A DNA stretch of 64,000 nucleotides, from assembly GCF_028335745.1 (NCBI RefSeq), contig NZ_CP116477.1, positions 2,232,001-2,296,000 on the forward strand, written 5' to 3'. Both the position numbers and the translations under genes were made by a program. Numbering within the stretch: position 1 is the first letter of the stretch; each line of letters starts with the position of its first letter. Shown here one piece after another: positions 6,678-16,207 of this stretch. The notes under the pieces were generated by a model. That model searched no databases. It was not told where the DNA came from and saw only the letters and a list, made by a program, of their open reading frames with translations. This DNA is from Pectobacterium sp. A5351. GTDB lineage: Bacteria > Pseudomonadota > Gammaproteobacteria > Enterobacterales > Enterobacteriaceae.

Positions 6678-8776
6678 ATCTGCTGATTACCTGGCTGAAC
6701 CGTATTGCACTGAGTGCAATGCAGCGATCGGAGGTCGTTGGCGCGGTGATCGTGATGTCTATCGTCTTCATGATGATCATCCCGCTGCCTACCAGCCTGA
6801 TCGATGTGCTTATCGCACTCAACATCTGCGCGTCCTCCTTGCTGATCGTACTCGCGATGTATCTGCCTAAGCCGCTGGCCTTCTCGACGTTTCCGGCGGT
6901 GCTGCTGTTAACCACCATGTTCCGGCTGGCGATCTCGATTTCCACCACGCGTCAAATCCTGCTCCAGCAGGACGGCGGTCATATCGTTGAAGCCTTCGGG
7001 AACTATGTGGTGGGCGGGAATCTGGCGGTTGGTCTGGTTATCTTCCTGATTCTGACAGTGGTGAATTTTCTGGTGATCACTAAAGGCTCCGAACGTGTGG
7101 CAGAAGTGGCGGCACGCTTCACGCTGGATGCGATGCCCGGTAAACAGATGTCCATCGACAGCGATCTGCGTGCCGGGCTGATCGAAGCCCATCAGGCACG
7201 GCAGCGGCGCGAGAATCTGGCCAAAGAGAGTCAACTGTTCGGGGCGATGGACGGCGCGATGAAGTTCGTCAAAGGCGATGCGATTGCGTCGCTGGTGATC
7301 GTGTTCATCAACATGATCGGTGGTTTCGCCATCGGTGTGTTACAGCACAACATGGCGGCTTCCGATGCCATGCATGTCTACTCAGTATTGACCATCGGCG
7401 ACGGGCTGATCGCTCAGATCCCAGCGCTGCTGATATCGCTGACCGCCGGGATGATCATCACCCGCGTCTCGGCTGATGGTCAAAAAGTGGATGCCAATAT
7501 TGGTCGTGAAATTGCGGAACAGCTCACCAGCCAGCCCAAAGCGTGGATCATCGCCTCCATCGGCATGTTTGGTTTTGCGCTGCTGCCGGGAATGCCGACG
7601 CTGGTGTTTGTCGCCATCAGTCTGGCATCACTCGGCAGCGGTCTGTTTCAACTCTGGCGCATCAAACAGCAGGGTCAGTTGGATGCCAGCCAGTCGGAAG
7701 CGGACAACATGCCTGCCGAACAGAACGGCTATCAGGATCTGCGGCGTTTCAACCCCACGCGCGCCTATTTACTGCTGTTTCATCCGGTCTGGCAGGGGCA
7801 GCCGACTGCGACGGTGCTGGTACAAAATATCCGTCGCTTGCGAAACAGGCTGGTTTATCGTTTTGGTTTTACCCTGCCGTCATTTGATATCGAATTCAGC
7901 GATCGGCTGGCAGAGGATGAGTTTCAGTTTTGCGTGTATGAAATTCCCTACGTGAAAGCCACGTTGGTTACCGACCAGTTGGCCGTTGCCAGCGGTGCCG
8001 TCCAACAGGCCGATGCCGCCCTTGCCACACCGGGGCACATATTGCGGGATGAAAGTCAATGGCTTTGGTTGCCGCTGGCGCATGCCGCGCAGCAGTCCGA
8101 CGACGTGCCGCGCTGGACGGCGGATGAGCTGATTTTGGCACGTATGGAACAAGCCATTCATCGTACCGGTTCACAGTTCATCGGCTTGCAGGAAACCAAA
8201 TCCATTCTGGCCTGGCTGGAAAGCGAACAGCCGGAATTAGCGCAGGAGCTACAGCGCATCATGCCGCTCTCGCGCTTTGCCAGCGTGCTGCAACGGCTGG
8301 CTTCCGAACGCGTGCCTCTGCGGTCCGTGCGCCCTATCGCCGAGGCGCTGATTGAAATCGGCCAGCATGAACGCGACACGCTGGCGCTGACCGATTACGT
8401 GCGTCTGGCGCTCAAATCACAAATCTGCCACCAGTACAGCGATGAAAACAGTCTCGCCGTCTGGCTGTTGACGCCAGAAAGCGAAGAGTTGCTGCGCGAC
8501 GCGCTGCGCCAGACGCAGAACGAAACCTTCTTCGCCCTGACGCAAGACTACGCCTCAACGCTGCTCGGCCAGCTACGGCAGGCCTTTCCTCCGTTCTCAC
8601 AGCATCGCCGTCTGGTGCTGGTCGCACAGGATTTACGCAGCCCGCTGCGAACGCTGTTACAGGACGAATTTCACCACGTCCCCGTGCTGTCCTTCACCGA
8701 GCTGGAATCCACCCTGTCGATCAACGTCATCGGACGCTTTGATCTTTACGACTCCCCTGACCCCTTTAGCGCATAG
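6674..8776 (+). CDS. hrcV: HrcV, inner-membrane export gate protein (FlhA/LcrD family)
   Basis: A 700-residue protein, normal for the family. The N-terminal half holds about eight membrane segments, beginning with VVGAVIVMSIVFMMIIPLP, and the family signature around TRQILLQQDGGHIVEAFGNYVVGGNLAVG. The conserved FHIPEP-type loop appears as RFTLDAMPGKQMSIDSDLRAGLI. The C-terminal 350 residues form the cytosolic domain that makes a nonameric ring and docks chaperone-substrate complexes. The start lies six bases after AAGGAG and overlaps the hrpJ stop. The gene is intact. Confidence 0.96.
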   Translation: MNLLITWLNRIALSAMQRSEVVGAVIVMSIVFMMIIPLPTSLIDVLIALNICASSLLIVLAMYLPKPLAFSTFPAVLLLTTMFRLAISISTTRQILLQQDGGHIVEAFGNYVVGGNLAVGLVIFLILTVVNFLVITKGSERVAEVAARFTLDAMPGKQMSIDSDLRAGLIEAHQARQRRENLAKESQLFGAMDGAMKFVKGDAIASLVIVFINMIGGFAIGVLQHNMAASDAMHVYSVLTIGDGLIAQIPALLISLTAGMIITRVSADGQKVDANIGREIAEQLTSQPKAWIIASIGMFGFALLPGMPTLVFVAISLASLGSGLFQLWRIKQQGQLDASQSEADNMPAEQNGYQDLRRFNPTRAYLLLFHPVWQGQPTATVLVQNIRRLRNRLVYRFGFTLPSFDIEFSDRLAEDEFQFCVYEIPYVKATLVTDQLAVASGAVQQADAALATPGHILRDESQWLWLPLAHAAQQSDDVPRWTADELILARMEQAIHRTGSQFIGLQETKSILAWLESEQPELAQELQRIMPLSRFASVLQRLASERVPLRSVRPIAEALIEIGQHERDTLALTDYVRLALKSQICHQYSDENSLAVWLLTPESEELLRDALRQTQNETFFALTQDYASTLLGQLRQAFPPFSQHRRLVLVAQDLRSPLRTLLQDEFHHVPVLSFTELESTLSINVIGRFDLYDSPDPFSA

Positions 8777-8785
8777 GAATACACC

Positions 8786-9715
8786 ATGTTTGAGTTACGC
8801 GTGTTGACTGGTTTACATCGCGGAGCAGCACTGCCGCTCTGTGGCAACGCCTGGCGCATCGGTGCAGCCGATGATGCCGATCTCGTACTCTACGATCCCG
8901 GCATCGCGCCTTATCACAGCCAGTTGGAGAAGACCGCTGACGGCTGGGCGCTCAGCGCACAAGAGGGTGCCTTGTGTAATGCGGAAGGCCATACCGTCGA
9001 ACAGATTGAAACGCTACAGCCCGGTACGCCGTTTGCGCTGGGGCAGATTTGGCTCTGCCTTGTCGCGGCCGAAACCCCGTGGCCTGATGAAAACGAGCCA
9101 GCGCCAATACTGGAGGAGGAGGTTCACCCAGCAGAAGTGACCAACGATGCGTCGTCGGTTCCTCTCACCCCACCGATACCCACTTCCGCGCCACGCCTGC
9201 CGCTGTGGGCTAAAGCCAGCTACCTGCTGCTTGGCACGTTGCTGTTAGTGATGGTCGGCAGTTGGCAGTTGCAAGAGAGCGTCGCAATGCCTGCGGCTCC
9301 GCCGCCGCAGGATACCCGTAAACCCCTCAGCACCCTGCCGCAGTTGGAAAGCACGCTGCGCATCATGTTGCAGGAACGGGAATTGAGCGCGACGGTGAAA
9401 GTGGCGGCGTATCAGGATCGCCTCACACTCACCGGGCAATTAACGCCGGACGAGCAAAAAAAACTGGAACGGATGCTCGTCCAACTCCACCAACGTTACA
9501 GAACCGCGTTGTCCGTGGATAACCGAACGCAACTGAAAACGGAACAACTACCGTTTCAGATCGTTCAGGTAACCAGCGGATCCCGTGCCAACGTCGTCAC
9601 GGCGGACGGTCAGCGCTTTTTCATCGGTGATGAGATCGACAACCTGCGTCTGGTGAGGATTGATGAGCACCAGATTGAATTCAGCGGCAGACAACAAATA
9701 ACGGTGAACTGGTAA
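8786..9715 (+). CDS. hrpQ: HrpQ, inner-membrane ring protein (YscD/PrgH class)
   Basis: A 309-residue bitopic membrane protein. The N-terminal about 100 residues resemble a degenerate FHA domain (FELRVLTGLHRGAALPL, WRIGAADDADLVLYDPGIAPYHSQLE). A Pro-rich linker follows, then one membrane segment (ASYLLLGTLLLVMVGSW, about residues 143-160) and a periplasmic part. This is the layout of the YscD/HrpQ ring component, which surrounds the export gate. It starts nine bases after hrcV, and its stop overlaps the hrcN start. Confidence 0.9.
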   Translation: MFELRVLTGLHRGAALPLCGNAWRIGAADDADLVLYDPGIAPYHSQLEKTADGWALSAQEGALCNAEGHTVEQIETLQPGTPFALGQIWLCLVAAETPWPDENEPAPILEEEVHPAEVTNDASSVPLTPPIPTSAPRLPLWAKASYLLLGTLLLVMVGSWQLQESVAMPAAPPPQDTRKPLSTLPQLESTLRIMLQERELSATVKVAAYQDRLTLTGQLTPDEQKKLERMLVQLHQRYRTALSVDNRTQLKTEQLPFQIVQVTSGSRANVVTADGQRFFIGDEIDNLRLVRIDEHQIEFSGRQQITVNW

Positions 9716-11082
9716 TGCAGACACAAGCTTCTTCTTTTCCGCTACTCGACCAGTGGGTCGCCCGTAAGCGCCAACATCTGGCACGCTATGCGCCCGTGGA
9801 GAAAAAAGGCCGCATCATGGCCGTTAGCGGCATTTTGCTGGAGTGCAGCCTGCCACAGGCACGCATTGGCGACCTGTGTTGGGTTGCCCGTCAGGACAAC
9901 AGCCAGATGATGGCCGAAGTGGTAGGGTTTAGCCCAGACAATACCTTTCTCTCCGCGCTAGGGGCGCTGGACGGTATCGCACAGGGGGCCACCGTAACGC
10001 CGCTGTATCAGCCGCATTGTATTCAGGTGTCGGAACGGTTGCTGGGCAGCGTGCTGGACGGGTTTGGTCGGGCGCTAGAGGACGGCGGTGAGAGTGCATT
10101 TGTCGAACCCGGTCATGCCACTGGCCGCACACAGCCGGTACTGGGCGACGCCCCACCGCCGACCTCCCGACCTCGCATCAGCCAGCCGCTCCCCACCGGA
10201 TTACGCGCCGTCGATGGCCTGCTGACCATCGGTCAGGGGCAACGCGTCGGCATTTTCGCCGGTGCGGGCTGCGGTAAAACCACGCTGCTGGCCGAGCTGG
10301 CGCGTAATACGCCATGCGACGCCATCGTTTTTGGGTTGATTGGCGAACGTGGTCGCGAACTGCGCGAATTTCTCGATCACGAACTGGACGACGAACTGCG
10401 CAGCCGCACCGTGCTGGTGTGCTCCACCTCCGATCGCAGCAGCATGGAACGCGCCCGCGCAGCGTTCACCGCCACCGCCATCGCCGAGGCTTACCGAGCC
10501 GAAGGCCGTCAGGTGCTGCTGATTATTGATTCCCTGACACGTTTTGCCCGCGCTCAGCGCGAAATCGGTCTGGCGCTTGGCGAACCGCAGGGGCGTGGCG
10601 GGCTGCCGCCGTCAGTCTATACGTTACTGCCGCGTCTGGTTGAACGCGCCGGACAAACAGAAGACGGCGCCATTACCGCGCTCTATTCCGTTCTGATCGA
10701 GCAGGATTCCATGAACGACCCCGTCGCCGACGAGGTACGTTCGCTGATTGACGGGCACATCGTGCTCGCCCGGCGGCTGGCGGAACAGGGACACTATCCG
10801 GCTATCGACGTGCTGGCCAGCCTGAGCCGCACCATGAGCAACGTCGTGGATACCGATCATACCCGCCACGCCGGCGGCGTGCGACGTCTGATGGCAGCCT
10901 ACAAGCAGGTCGAGATGCTGATTCGCCTCGGCGAATACCAACCCGGTCATGACGTGCTAACAGATTCCGCCGTCAACGCCCATGCAGAAATCACGCAATT
11001 TCTACGTCAGTCGATGCGTGAGCCGATGCCTTATGGCGTGATTCAACAACAGCTCGCCGGAGTCAGCCGCTATGCCCCATAA
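9715..11082 (+). CDS. hrcN: HrcN, type III secretion ATPase
   Basis: A 455-residue hexameric ATPase of the FliI/YscN family, which unfolds substrates and strips chaperones at the cytosolic face. Walker A is GAGCGKTT (183-190) and Walker B is VLLIIDSLTRFA. The family signature PPSVYTLLPRLVERAG follows, and the arginine-finger region (DEVRSLIDGHIVLARRLA) is intact. The start overlaps the hrpQ stop by a few bases, and the 3' end overlaps hrpO by 11 bp, so translation is probably coupled. Confidence 0.97.
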   Translation: MQTQASSFPLLDQWVARKRQHLARYAPVEKKGRIMAVSGILLECSLPQARIGDLCWVARQDNSQMMAEVVGFSPDNTFLSALGALDGIAQGATVTPLYQPHCIQVSERLLGSVLDGFGRALEDGGESAFVEPGHATGRTQPVLGDAPPPTSRPRISQPLPTGLRAVDGLLTIGQGQRVGIFAGAGCGKTTLLAELARNTPCDAIVFGLIGERGRELREFLDHELDDELRSRTVLVCSTSDRSSMERARAAFTATAIAEAYRAEGRQVLLIIDSLTRFARAQREIGLALGEPQGRGGLPPSVYTLLPRLVERAGQTEDGAITALYSVLIEQDSMNDPVADEVRSLIDGHIVLARRLAEQGHYPAIDVLASLSRTMSNVVDTDHTRHAGGVRRLMAAYKQVEMLIRLGEYQPGHDVLTDSAVNAHAEITQFLRQSMREPMPYGVIQQQLAGVSRYAP

Positions 11083-11509
11083 CACCGAACGCGATACCGA
11101 GTTACAGGCCGTGTTGAACCTGCTGATGCCGATACGCCGTCAGCGCTTAAGCCGTAGCGAACGTCAACAACGGCAAGAAGAACAGCAGTTGATCCGAATT
11201 GCGCAACAGCAGCGTCATCATCAGCAACAGGTCGATACGCTGCAACAGGCCAGCCAAACGCAGCGCGACCAGTTTGCCCGAGAAACCCAGGGGCAATCCC
11301 ATACGCTGGAAAATCTGAAAAAGCACCTTGCCACCGAACAGCGCTTACTCGGTGAGATCGCAACAGAAATGCAGCAGGTGCAGGCCACACAGCAGCAGCA
11401 CCGCGACCAGCAGCGTCAGGTTGATAGCGCCCGCGATGTCACCCGCCAATGCCAGAAAGCGGTGGAAAAATTGGAATATCTGCTTACGTTACCTCAGGAG
11501 CACGTATGA
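11072..11509 (+). CDS. hrpO: HrpO, stalk protein of the ATPase (FliJ/YscO-like)
   Basis: A 145-residue protein that is almost entirely predicted coiled coil, with very high Gln/Arg/Glu content (for example LSRSERQQRQEEQQLIRIAQQQ). That is the look of the FliJ/YscO stalk proteins inserted in the ATPase hexamer. Primary sequence is poorly conserved in this family, so the call leans on position between hrcN and hrpP. It overlaps both neighbours. Confidence 0.85.
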   Translation: MPHNTERDTELQAVLNLLMPIRRQRLSRSERQQRQEEQQLIRIAQQQRHHQQQVDTLQQASQTQRDQFARETQGQSHTLENLKKHLATEQRLLGEIATEMQQVQATQQQHRDQQRQVDSARDVTRQCQKAVEKLEYLLTLPQEHV

Positions 11510-12039
11510 ATAACCGACAGATTGCGTCATCCGAATCTAAGGCGACGCAGAACGCGCAGGCCGTGCAGCACGGCAAATCCTCACGCGCAGAGGACTCACA
11601 ACCCGATCCACAACACATGGATTTCTGGGAGGCCTTCACGTTTTCTGACGGCTTCGAAGAGGCGTTTTATCAGGATGCACCTGTCGCTTTAGCGCCGAGC
11701 GGGCCCATCAATGCCCCGTCGCCGTTGCAGAGCGAGGTGCCAGACAACCCACAATATGTGACGCCGTCACAGTGGCAGCCACTGCAATATGAGCTGATTG
11801 AGGCGATGGACAACCTCTGTGCCCCACCGTTTTCCTTCAGTCTGCAATTGCCGCAGTTGGGCAACATCGATGCGCGTTTAGCCACGCTGGTGCCGCGTGG
11901 CTGGGATATTTCTCTGCGCTTCGGCAGAGAAAGCTACCACCAGTTAAAAGATCGGCGTGAAGCCTGCCGCCGTTCAATCGCCACCGCGCTGGACTGCCCG
12001 ATAAACCTGCGTTTTGACGCCAGAGACTATGAACGATGA
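11506..12039 (+). CDS. hrpP: HrpP, substrate-specificity switch / needle-length protein
   Basis: I place the start at the ATG at 11506, which overlaps the hrpO stop as ATGA and follows AGGAG. The product is 177 residues. The N-terminal about 100 residues are polar and low in complexity (Gln, Ser, Pro). The C-terminal part is compact and contains LVPRGWDISLRFGRESYHQLKDRREACRRSIA, resembling the C-terminal switch domain of YscP/FliK/HrpP proteins. The assignment also uses the gene's fixed place between hrpO and hrcQ. Confidence 0.82.
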   Translation: MNNRQIASSESKATQNAQAVQHGKSSRAEDSQPDPQHMDFWEAFTFSDGFEEAFYQDAPVALAPSGPINAPSPLQSEVPDNPQYVTPSQWQPLQYELIEAMDNLCAPPFSFSLQLPQLGNIDARLATLVPRGWDISLRFGRESYHQLKDRREACRRSIATALDCPINLRFDARDYER

Positions 12040-13262
12040 AATCGAATCGACAGCACATCAGACCGCTAACGCTGCCAACCCTGCGCGTACAGCACGCCCG
12101 TATCCGATCGGCACTGGCCGCCGGGGTAGCGCTGCCATTTACCCGCGACGGGCACGTTGGTCGTCTGCAATTTACATTGGCGAATGAATACGAGCTGAAA
12201 GAAGTATCGTGCTCGACGCAGACACACGACTGGCGTAGCGATGCCGGTTCTTTCTCACTGACCGAACCGTTTCCTGTGCTCAGCCTGCTGTCGGACTGCC
12301 CGCTTTTGCCGCTTACAGAAGAAGACGATGACGCGTCACAGGCATGGTACTGGACGCTCTACAACCAGTCACTCAACCCCGTGCTGCGGGCGCTCTTCGG
12401 GGAGATTTATCCGCAGGACATGACTCAGAAAGTATCTCCCCAGAGAAAACATGCCCCGAAAGCATCGGATTCAGCACAACAGCACGATGATGATTCCGCG
12501 CTCTGCGCCTGGCTCAGCGTGAGCTGGAACGACATGACCGTGCGCACTCGGATGCGGGCCACTGACGCCGTCTGGCTGACGCTATTTTCTCGGGCGGATT
12601 GGCAACGCCAACGCCGTGCACTCCCTACGGGAATGGCTATTGCTATTCCTCTCACGCTGGCTGACGTCGTGCTGCCGCTACATGCACTACAGCGACTCCA
12701 GACTGGCGATCTGATTCTGCCGAACCGACCTTGGTTTTTCCCTTCTGGCGAGGGAACGTTGTCATTCGGCACGCTACACCTGCACGGCAGGCTACAGCTC
12801 ACAGAGCACGCCCCCTACACTTTTATTGTTACCGACATGGAGACAGTCTCAATGCCCTCGTCCGCCACCGACACAATGCTAACCGATCCACATTCAGATG
12901 CCTCAGCGTTTGAATTCATGCCAGAAAGTGACGCTGTCACCGAAGATTTACCGCCGCTGCCCGTCACCTTACACTTTCGCTGCGGTAGCCTGACGATGAC
13001 GCTAACAGAATTGCAACACCTTGCCAGCGGCAGCGTGTTGACGCTGCGCGATGTGGTGCCAGGGCAAGCCTGGCTGTATCACGGAGACATCGCCTTGGCG
13101 AACGGCGATTTGGTTGATGTGGAAGGAAAGCTAGGGTTACAAATTACTGAGCGTTTTTCCGTACCCACACATTTTTCCGAATCAACACGTTTTTCCGAAC
13201 CAACACAACGTTTGCCGATGGCGGATGAAGAATACGCCGCCGAACCGGAGCTGGCACCATGA
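12036..13262 (+). CDS. hrcQ: HrcQ, cytoplasmic sorting-platform / C-ring protein
   Basis: A single 408-residue HrcQ, not split into hrcQa/hrcQb as in Pseudomonas. The C-terminal SpoA (FliN-like) domain is visible at [30 protein letters not shown]...[17 protein letters not shown]; an N-terminal domain rich in Trp and Leu lies before it. The protein forms the cytoplasmic ring that recruits substrates to HrcN. After the SpoA domain is an unusual tail with three tandem 6-residue repeats (see 13152-13205). Both ends overlap the neighbouring genes by four bases. Confidence 0.92.
   Translation: MKSNRQHIRPLTLPTLRVQHARIRSALAAGVALPFTRDGHVGRLQFTLANEYELKEVSCSTQTHDWRSDAGSFSLTEPFPVLSLLSDCPLLPLTEEDDDASQAWYWTLYNQSLNPVLRALFGEIYPQDMTQKVSPQRKHAPKASDSAQQHDDDSALCAWLSVSWNDMTVRTRMRATDAVWLTLFSRADWQRQRRALPTGMAIAIPLTLADVVLPLHALQRLQTGDLILPNRPWFFPSGEGTLSFGTLHLHGRLQLTEHAPYTFIVTDMETVSMPSSATDTMLTDPHSDASAFEFMPESDAVTEDLPPLPVTLHFRCGSLTMTLTELQHLASGSVLTLRDVVPGQAWLYHGDIALANGDLVDVEGKLGLQITERFSVPTHFSESTRFSEPTQRLPMADEEYAAEPELAP
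13152..13205 (+). repeat. Three tandem 18-bp repeats in the 3' end of hrcQ
   Basis: Units at 13152-13169, 13170-13187 and 13188-13205 share TTTTTCCG followed by a variable base, then CCAACA or TCAACA. They encode [12 protein letters not shown] and RFSEPT, a hydrophilic extension after the SpoA domain. The number is likely to vary between strains by slippage, which is inference. Confidence 0.85.
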
Positions 13263-13912
13263 CCTCCGGCGCGTTCGACCCATTGATGTTTGCGCTCTTT
13301 CTGGGCGCACTCTCCCTGATCCCGCTAATGATGATTGTCTGCACCTGCTTTCTGAAGATTGCGATTGTGCTGCTGATTACCCGAAATGCCATCGGGGTAC
13401 AGCAGGTGCCGCCCAATATGGCGCTGTATGGGATCGCACTCGCAGCAACGCTGTTTGTCATGGCGCCGGTGTTTCAGGACATCAGCAAACGCGTGCAGGA
13501 AAAGCCGCTGGATATGACCGACATCACCTCGCTTCAGGCCAGCGTGACCTACGGCCTGGAGCCACTGCAAACCTTTATGTCACGCAACGTTGACCCGGAT
13601 ATCCTCACTCATCTGCATGAAAACAGCCTGCAAATGTGGCCTGCGTCGCTATCCGAAAAGGTGAATACGCAAAATCTGCTGCTGGTAATTCCGGCGTTCG
13701 TGCTGTCGGAGCTACAGGCCGGGTTCAAAATCGGCTTCCTGATCTATATCCCGTTTATCGTCATCGACCTCATCGTCTCGAACGTGCTGCTGGCGCTGGG
13801 GATGCAGATGGTCGCGCCGATGACACTCTCGCTGCCGTTAAAGCTGTTGCTGTTCGTGCTGGTTAACGGCTGGACGCGACTGCTGGACGGCTTGTTCTAC
13901 AGCTACCTGTGA
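13259..13912 (+). CDS. hrcR: HrcR, export gate membrane protein (FliP/SctR)
   Basis: A 217-residue FliP-family protein with four hydrophobic segments: the first in about residues 10-40 ([31 protein letters not shown]), and [33 protein letters not shown] near the middle. The FliP signature [21 protein letters not shown] is well conserved. Five copies form the core of the export gate with HrcS and HrcT. The start overlaps the hrcQ stop. Confidence 0.96.
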   Translation: MTSGAFDPLMFALFLGALSLIPLMMIVCTCFLKIAIVLLITRNAIGVQQVPPNMALYGIALAATLFVMAPVFQDISKRVQEKPLDMTDITSLQASVTYGLEPLQTFMSRNVDPDILTHLHENSLQMWPASLSEKVNTQNLLLVIPAFVLSELQAGFKIGFLIYIPFIVIDLIVSNVLLALGMQMVAPMTLSLPLKLLLFVLVNGWTRLLDGLFYSYL

Positions 13913-13919
13913 GGCCGCG

Positions 13920-14180
13920 ATGGAAATAATCACGCTTTTCCGTCAGGCCATGGTGATGGTTGTGCTGCTCTCCGCGCCGCCGCTGCTGGTTGCGGTGATT
14001 GTAGGCGTGCTGATTTCACTGCTACAGGCGGTGATGCAATTGCAGGACCAGACGCTACCTTTTGCCGTCAAACTAATTTCCGTCGGGCTGACGCTGGCGC
14101 TCTGCGGACGCTGGATTGGCGTAGAGCTGATGCAGTTGGCCATTACCGCATTCAATATGATTGCGCAGACCGGAGTATAA
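13920..14180 (+). CDS. hrcS: HrcS, export gate membrane protein (FliQ/SctS)
   Basis: An 86-residue FliQ-family protein with two membrane helices (MVMVVLLSAPPLLVAVIVGVLISLLQAV and LISVGLTLALCGRWIG) and the conserved QLQDQTLPFAVK loop between them. It starts seven bases after hrcR and is part of the R5-S4-T1 export gate. Confidence 0.95.
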   Translation: MEIITLFRQAMVMVVLLSAPPLLVAVIVGVLISLLQAVMQLQDQTLPFAVKLISVGLTLALCGRWIGVELMQLAITAFNMIAQTGV

Positions 14181-14186
14181 ATCCGC

Positions 14187-14987
14187 ATGATCGCCACCAT
14201 TCAGCACATTTACGATTTTATCATCGCCATTACGCTCGGCCTTGCCCGGCTGTATCCCTGTTTTATTCTGGTGCCGGTTTTTTCACTCAATGTGCTGAAA
14301 GGCATGATGCGCAACGCCGTGGTGATTTCCCTGACGCTACTGCCAGCACCTATCGTGCAGCAGCAACTTTTGCTGACGCCACTGTCCTGGCCGATGCTGC
14401 CTGGCCTGTTGCTGAAAGAGTTGATCGTCGGGTTGCTTATCGCGCTGATTCTGGCGATGCCATTCTGGCTGTTTGAATCCGTCGGCGCGTTGTTCGATAA
14501 TCAGCGCGGCGCGCTGATGGGCGGCCAACTCAACCCCGCACTAGGGTCCGACGCCACACCGCTGGGTCATCTACTCAAACAGACCCTGATTCTGCTACTG
14601 ATTATCGGTATCGGTCTGAAAGGACTAACGCAGTTGATTTGGGACAGCTACCAGCTCTGGCCGGTGCTATCCTGGCTGCCCGCGCCGGGGGAAAAAGGGT
14701 TTGAAGTCTACCTCGGCCTGCTGGCTGATACCTTTACCCATCTGGTGGTGTACGCCGGGCCGCTGGTCGCGCTGCTGCTGCTGTTGGAGTTCAGTATTGC
14801 GCTACTCAGCCTGTATAGCCCACAGCTTCAGGTCTTCGTCCTCTCCATTCCCGCCAAGTGTCTGGTCGGGATGGCATTTTTCATCATCTACCTGCCCGTA
14901 CTCCAGTACTTAGGTGACGACAAACTTCAGGGGCTGCCGGATCTTAAGCACCTGCTCCCGCTACTTTTTACGGCATCGAACAGCTAA
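14187..14987 (+). CDS. hrcT: HrcT, export gate membrane protein (FliR/SctT)
   Basis: A 266-residue FliR-family protein with six hydrophobic segments and the family region LKELIVGLLIALILAMPFWLFESVGALFDNQRGALMGGQLNP, which is characteristic of type III systems. It starts six bases after hrcS. One copy closes the R-S-T gate. The gene is intact. Confidence 0.95.
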   Translation: MIATIQHIYDFIIAITLGLARLYPCFILVPVFSLNVLKGMMRNAVVISLTLLPAPIVQQQLLLTPLSWPMLPGLLLKELIVGLLIALILAMPFWLFESVGALFDNQRGALMGGQLNPALGSDATPLGHLLKQTLILLLIIGIGLKGLTQLIWDSYQLWPVLSWLPAPGEKGFEVYLGLLADTFTHLVVYAGPLVALLLLLEFSIALLSLYSPQLQVFVLSIPAKCLVGMAFFIIYLPVLQYLGDDKLQGLPDLKHLLPLLFTASNS

Positions 14988-15000
14988 TCAGGCGGAACCG

Positions 15001-16080
15001 ATGAGCGAAAAAACGGAAAAGCCCACAGAGAAAAAGCTGGAAGATGCGCGCCGTAAGGGGGAAGTGGGGCAAAGCCAGGACGTGCCCAAATTGCTGATCT
15101 GCGTCGGCCTGCTAGAGTGTGTGCTGGCGCTGGCAGACAGCACGATGGGCAAGCTCCAAACGCTGGTACAACTGCCGCTGCAACGGCTGGATGTGCCGTT
15201 TGCGCAGGTGGTGAAAGAAATCTTTCACGACGCTGCCGTGCTGGCAGGCACACTCTGCCTGCTGGCGGCGGCGATTGCCGTGCTGCTGCGTGTGGTGGGC
15301 GGTTGGCTTCAGTATGGCCCGCTGTTTGCACCTGAAGCACTGAAGCTCGATCTCAACCGACTGAACCCGATTAACCAGTTCAAGCAGATGTTTTCGATGC
15401 GCAAGCTGGTGGAAATGCTGACTAACATTCTGAAAGCGGTGGTGATTGGCACGGTCTTTTATAAAGTGGTGGTACCGGAGCTGGAAGCGCTGGTCGAATT
15501 GGCCTATGGCGATTTACATGGCTTCTGGCAAGGGGGGAAAGCCCTACTGACTCGCATTGCCCGTACCACGCTGACGGCACTGCTGGTGCTGTCCGTGCTG
15601 GATTTCGGTCTGCAAAAGTATTTCTTTCTCAAGCAACAGCGCATGAGCCATGAGGATTTACGCAACGAGCACAAGGATTCCGAAGGCGATCCGCATATGA
15701 AAGGCCACCGCAAATCGCTGGCGCATGAATTGATGAACGAACCCGCCGCGCCGCGCCCCAAAGCAAAAGTCGAAGACGCCGATATGCTGTTGGTTAACCC
15801 AACGCACTATGCGGTGGGGCTTTACTATCGTCCCGGCAAAACGCCGCTACCACGCATTTTGTTTAAGGGGGAAGATAGCGCGGCGCAGGAACTCATCGCG
15901 CAGGCAAAAAAAGCCGACATCCCGGTGATTCGCTTCATCTGGCTGACCCGCACGCTCTATCGCACTACGCCGGAGGGCCATTACATTCCGCGCGAGACGC
16001 TTCAGGCCGTGGCGCAGGTGTACCGCGTCCTACGCCAGCTCGAAGATGAGCAAAAACGCGACATTATTGAGATGGAGTGA
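15001..16080 (+). CDS. hrcU: HrcU, autocleaving export switch protein (FlhB/YscU)
   Basis: The frame is open from 14914, inside hrcT, but MSEKTEKPTEKKLEDARRKG is the family's typical N-terminus, so the ATG at 15001 is the start, giving 359 residues. Four membrane segments cover roughly residues 30-210. The cytoplasmic domain carries the autocleavage motif NPTH at residues 266-269, which is needed for the switch in substrate class with HrpP. It is the last gene of the hrpJ operon, and a hairpin repeat follows the stop within 60 bp. Confidence 0.96.
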   Translation: MSEKTEKPTEKKLEDARRKGEVGQSQDVPKLLICVGLLECVLALADSTMGKLQTLVQLPLQRLDVPFAQVVKEIFHDAAVLAGTLCLLAAAIAVLLRVVGGWLQYGPLFAPEALKLDLNRLNPINQFKQMFSMRKLVEMLTNILKAVVIGTVFYKVVVPELEALVELAYGDLHGFWQGGKALLTRIARTTLTALLVLSVLDFGLQKYFFLKQQRMSHEDLRNEHKDSEGDPHMKGHRKSLAHELMNEPAAPRPKAKVEDADMLLVNPTHYAVGLYYRPGKTPLPRILFKGEDSAAQELIAQAKKADIPVIRFIWLTRTLYRTTPEGHYIPRETLQAVAQVYRVLRQLEDEQKRDIIEME

Positions 16081-16115
16081 GGGTGAAAACAAAGACGTAA
16101 AATCGCTCGCGGAAA

Positions 16116-16187
16116 GATCGATATACCCGGAGCGACCACGGGGCGAGGCATCCCTACGGGAACCTCATCCCCGTGTTTCTCCTAATC
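16116..16187 (+). repeat. Hairpin repeat family A, copy 1 (terminator-like)
   Basis: A roughly 70-bp element with nested pairing: CACGGGG (16137-16143) with CCCCGTG (16169-16175), GAGG (16145-16148) with CCTC (16163-16166), and an inner TCCC/GGGA. A short T-rich run follows. Copies 2 and 3 lie at 19933 and 23080 and keep the stems by compensatory changes. It sits between hrcU and the convergent LysR gene and may terminate both. Confidence 0.85.
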
Positions 16188-16207
16188 AGTGACAGCAATC
16201 AACCGTA

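Noticed and set aside
13152..13205. Tandem repeats as a possible CRISPR array
   Set aside because: The units are only 18 bp, directly adjacent without spacers, and in frame within hrcQ. No cas genes are present.
16159..16185. GGAACC in hairpin repeat A as an additional hrp box
   Set aside because: No CCACNNA follows at 15-16 bases in any of the three copies; GGAACC is part of the hairpin loop and arm.
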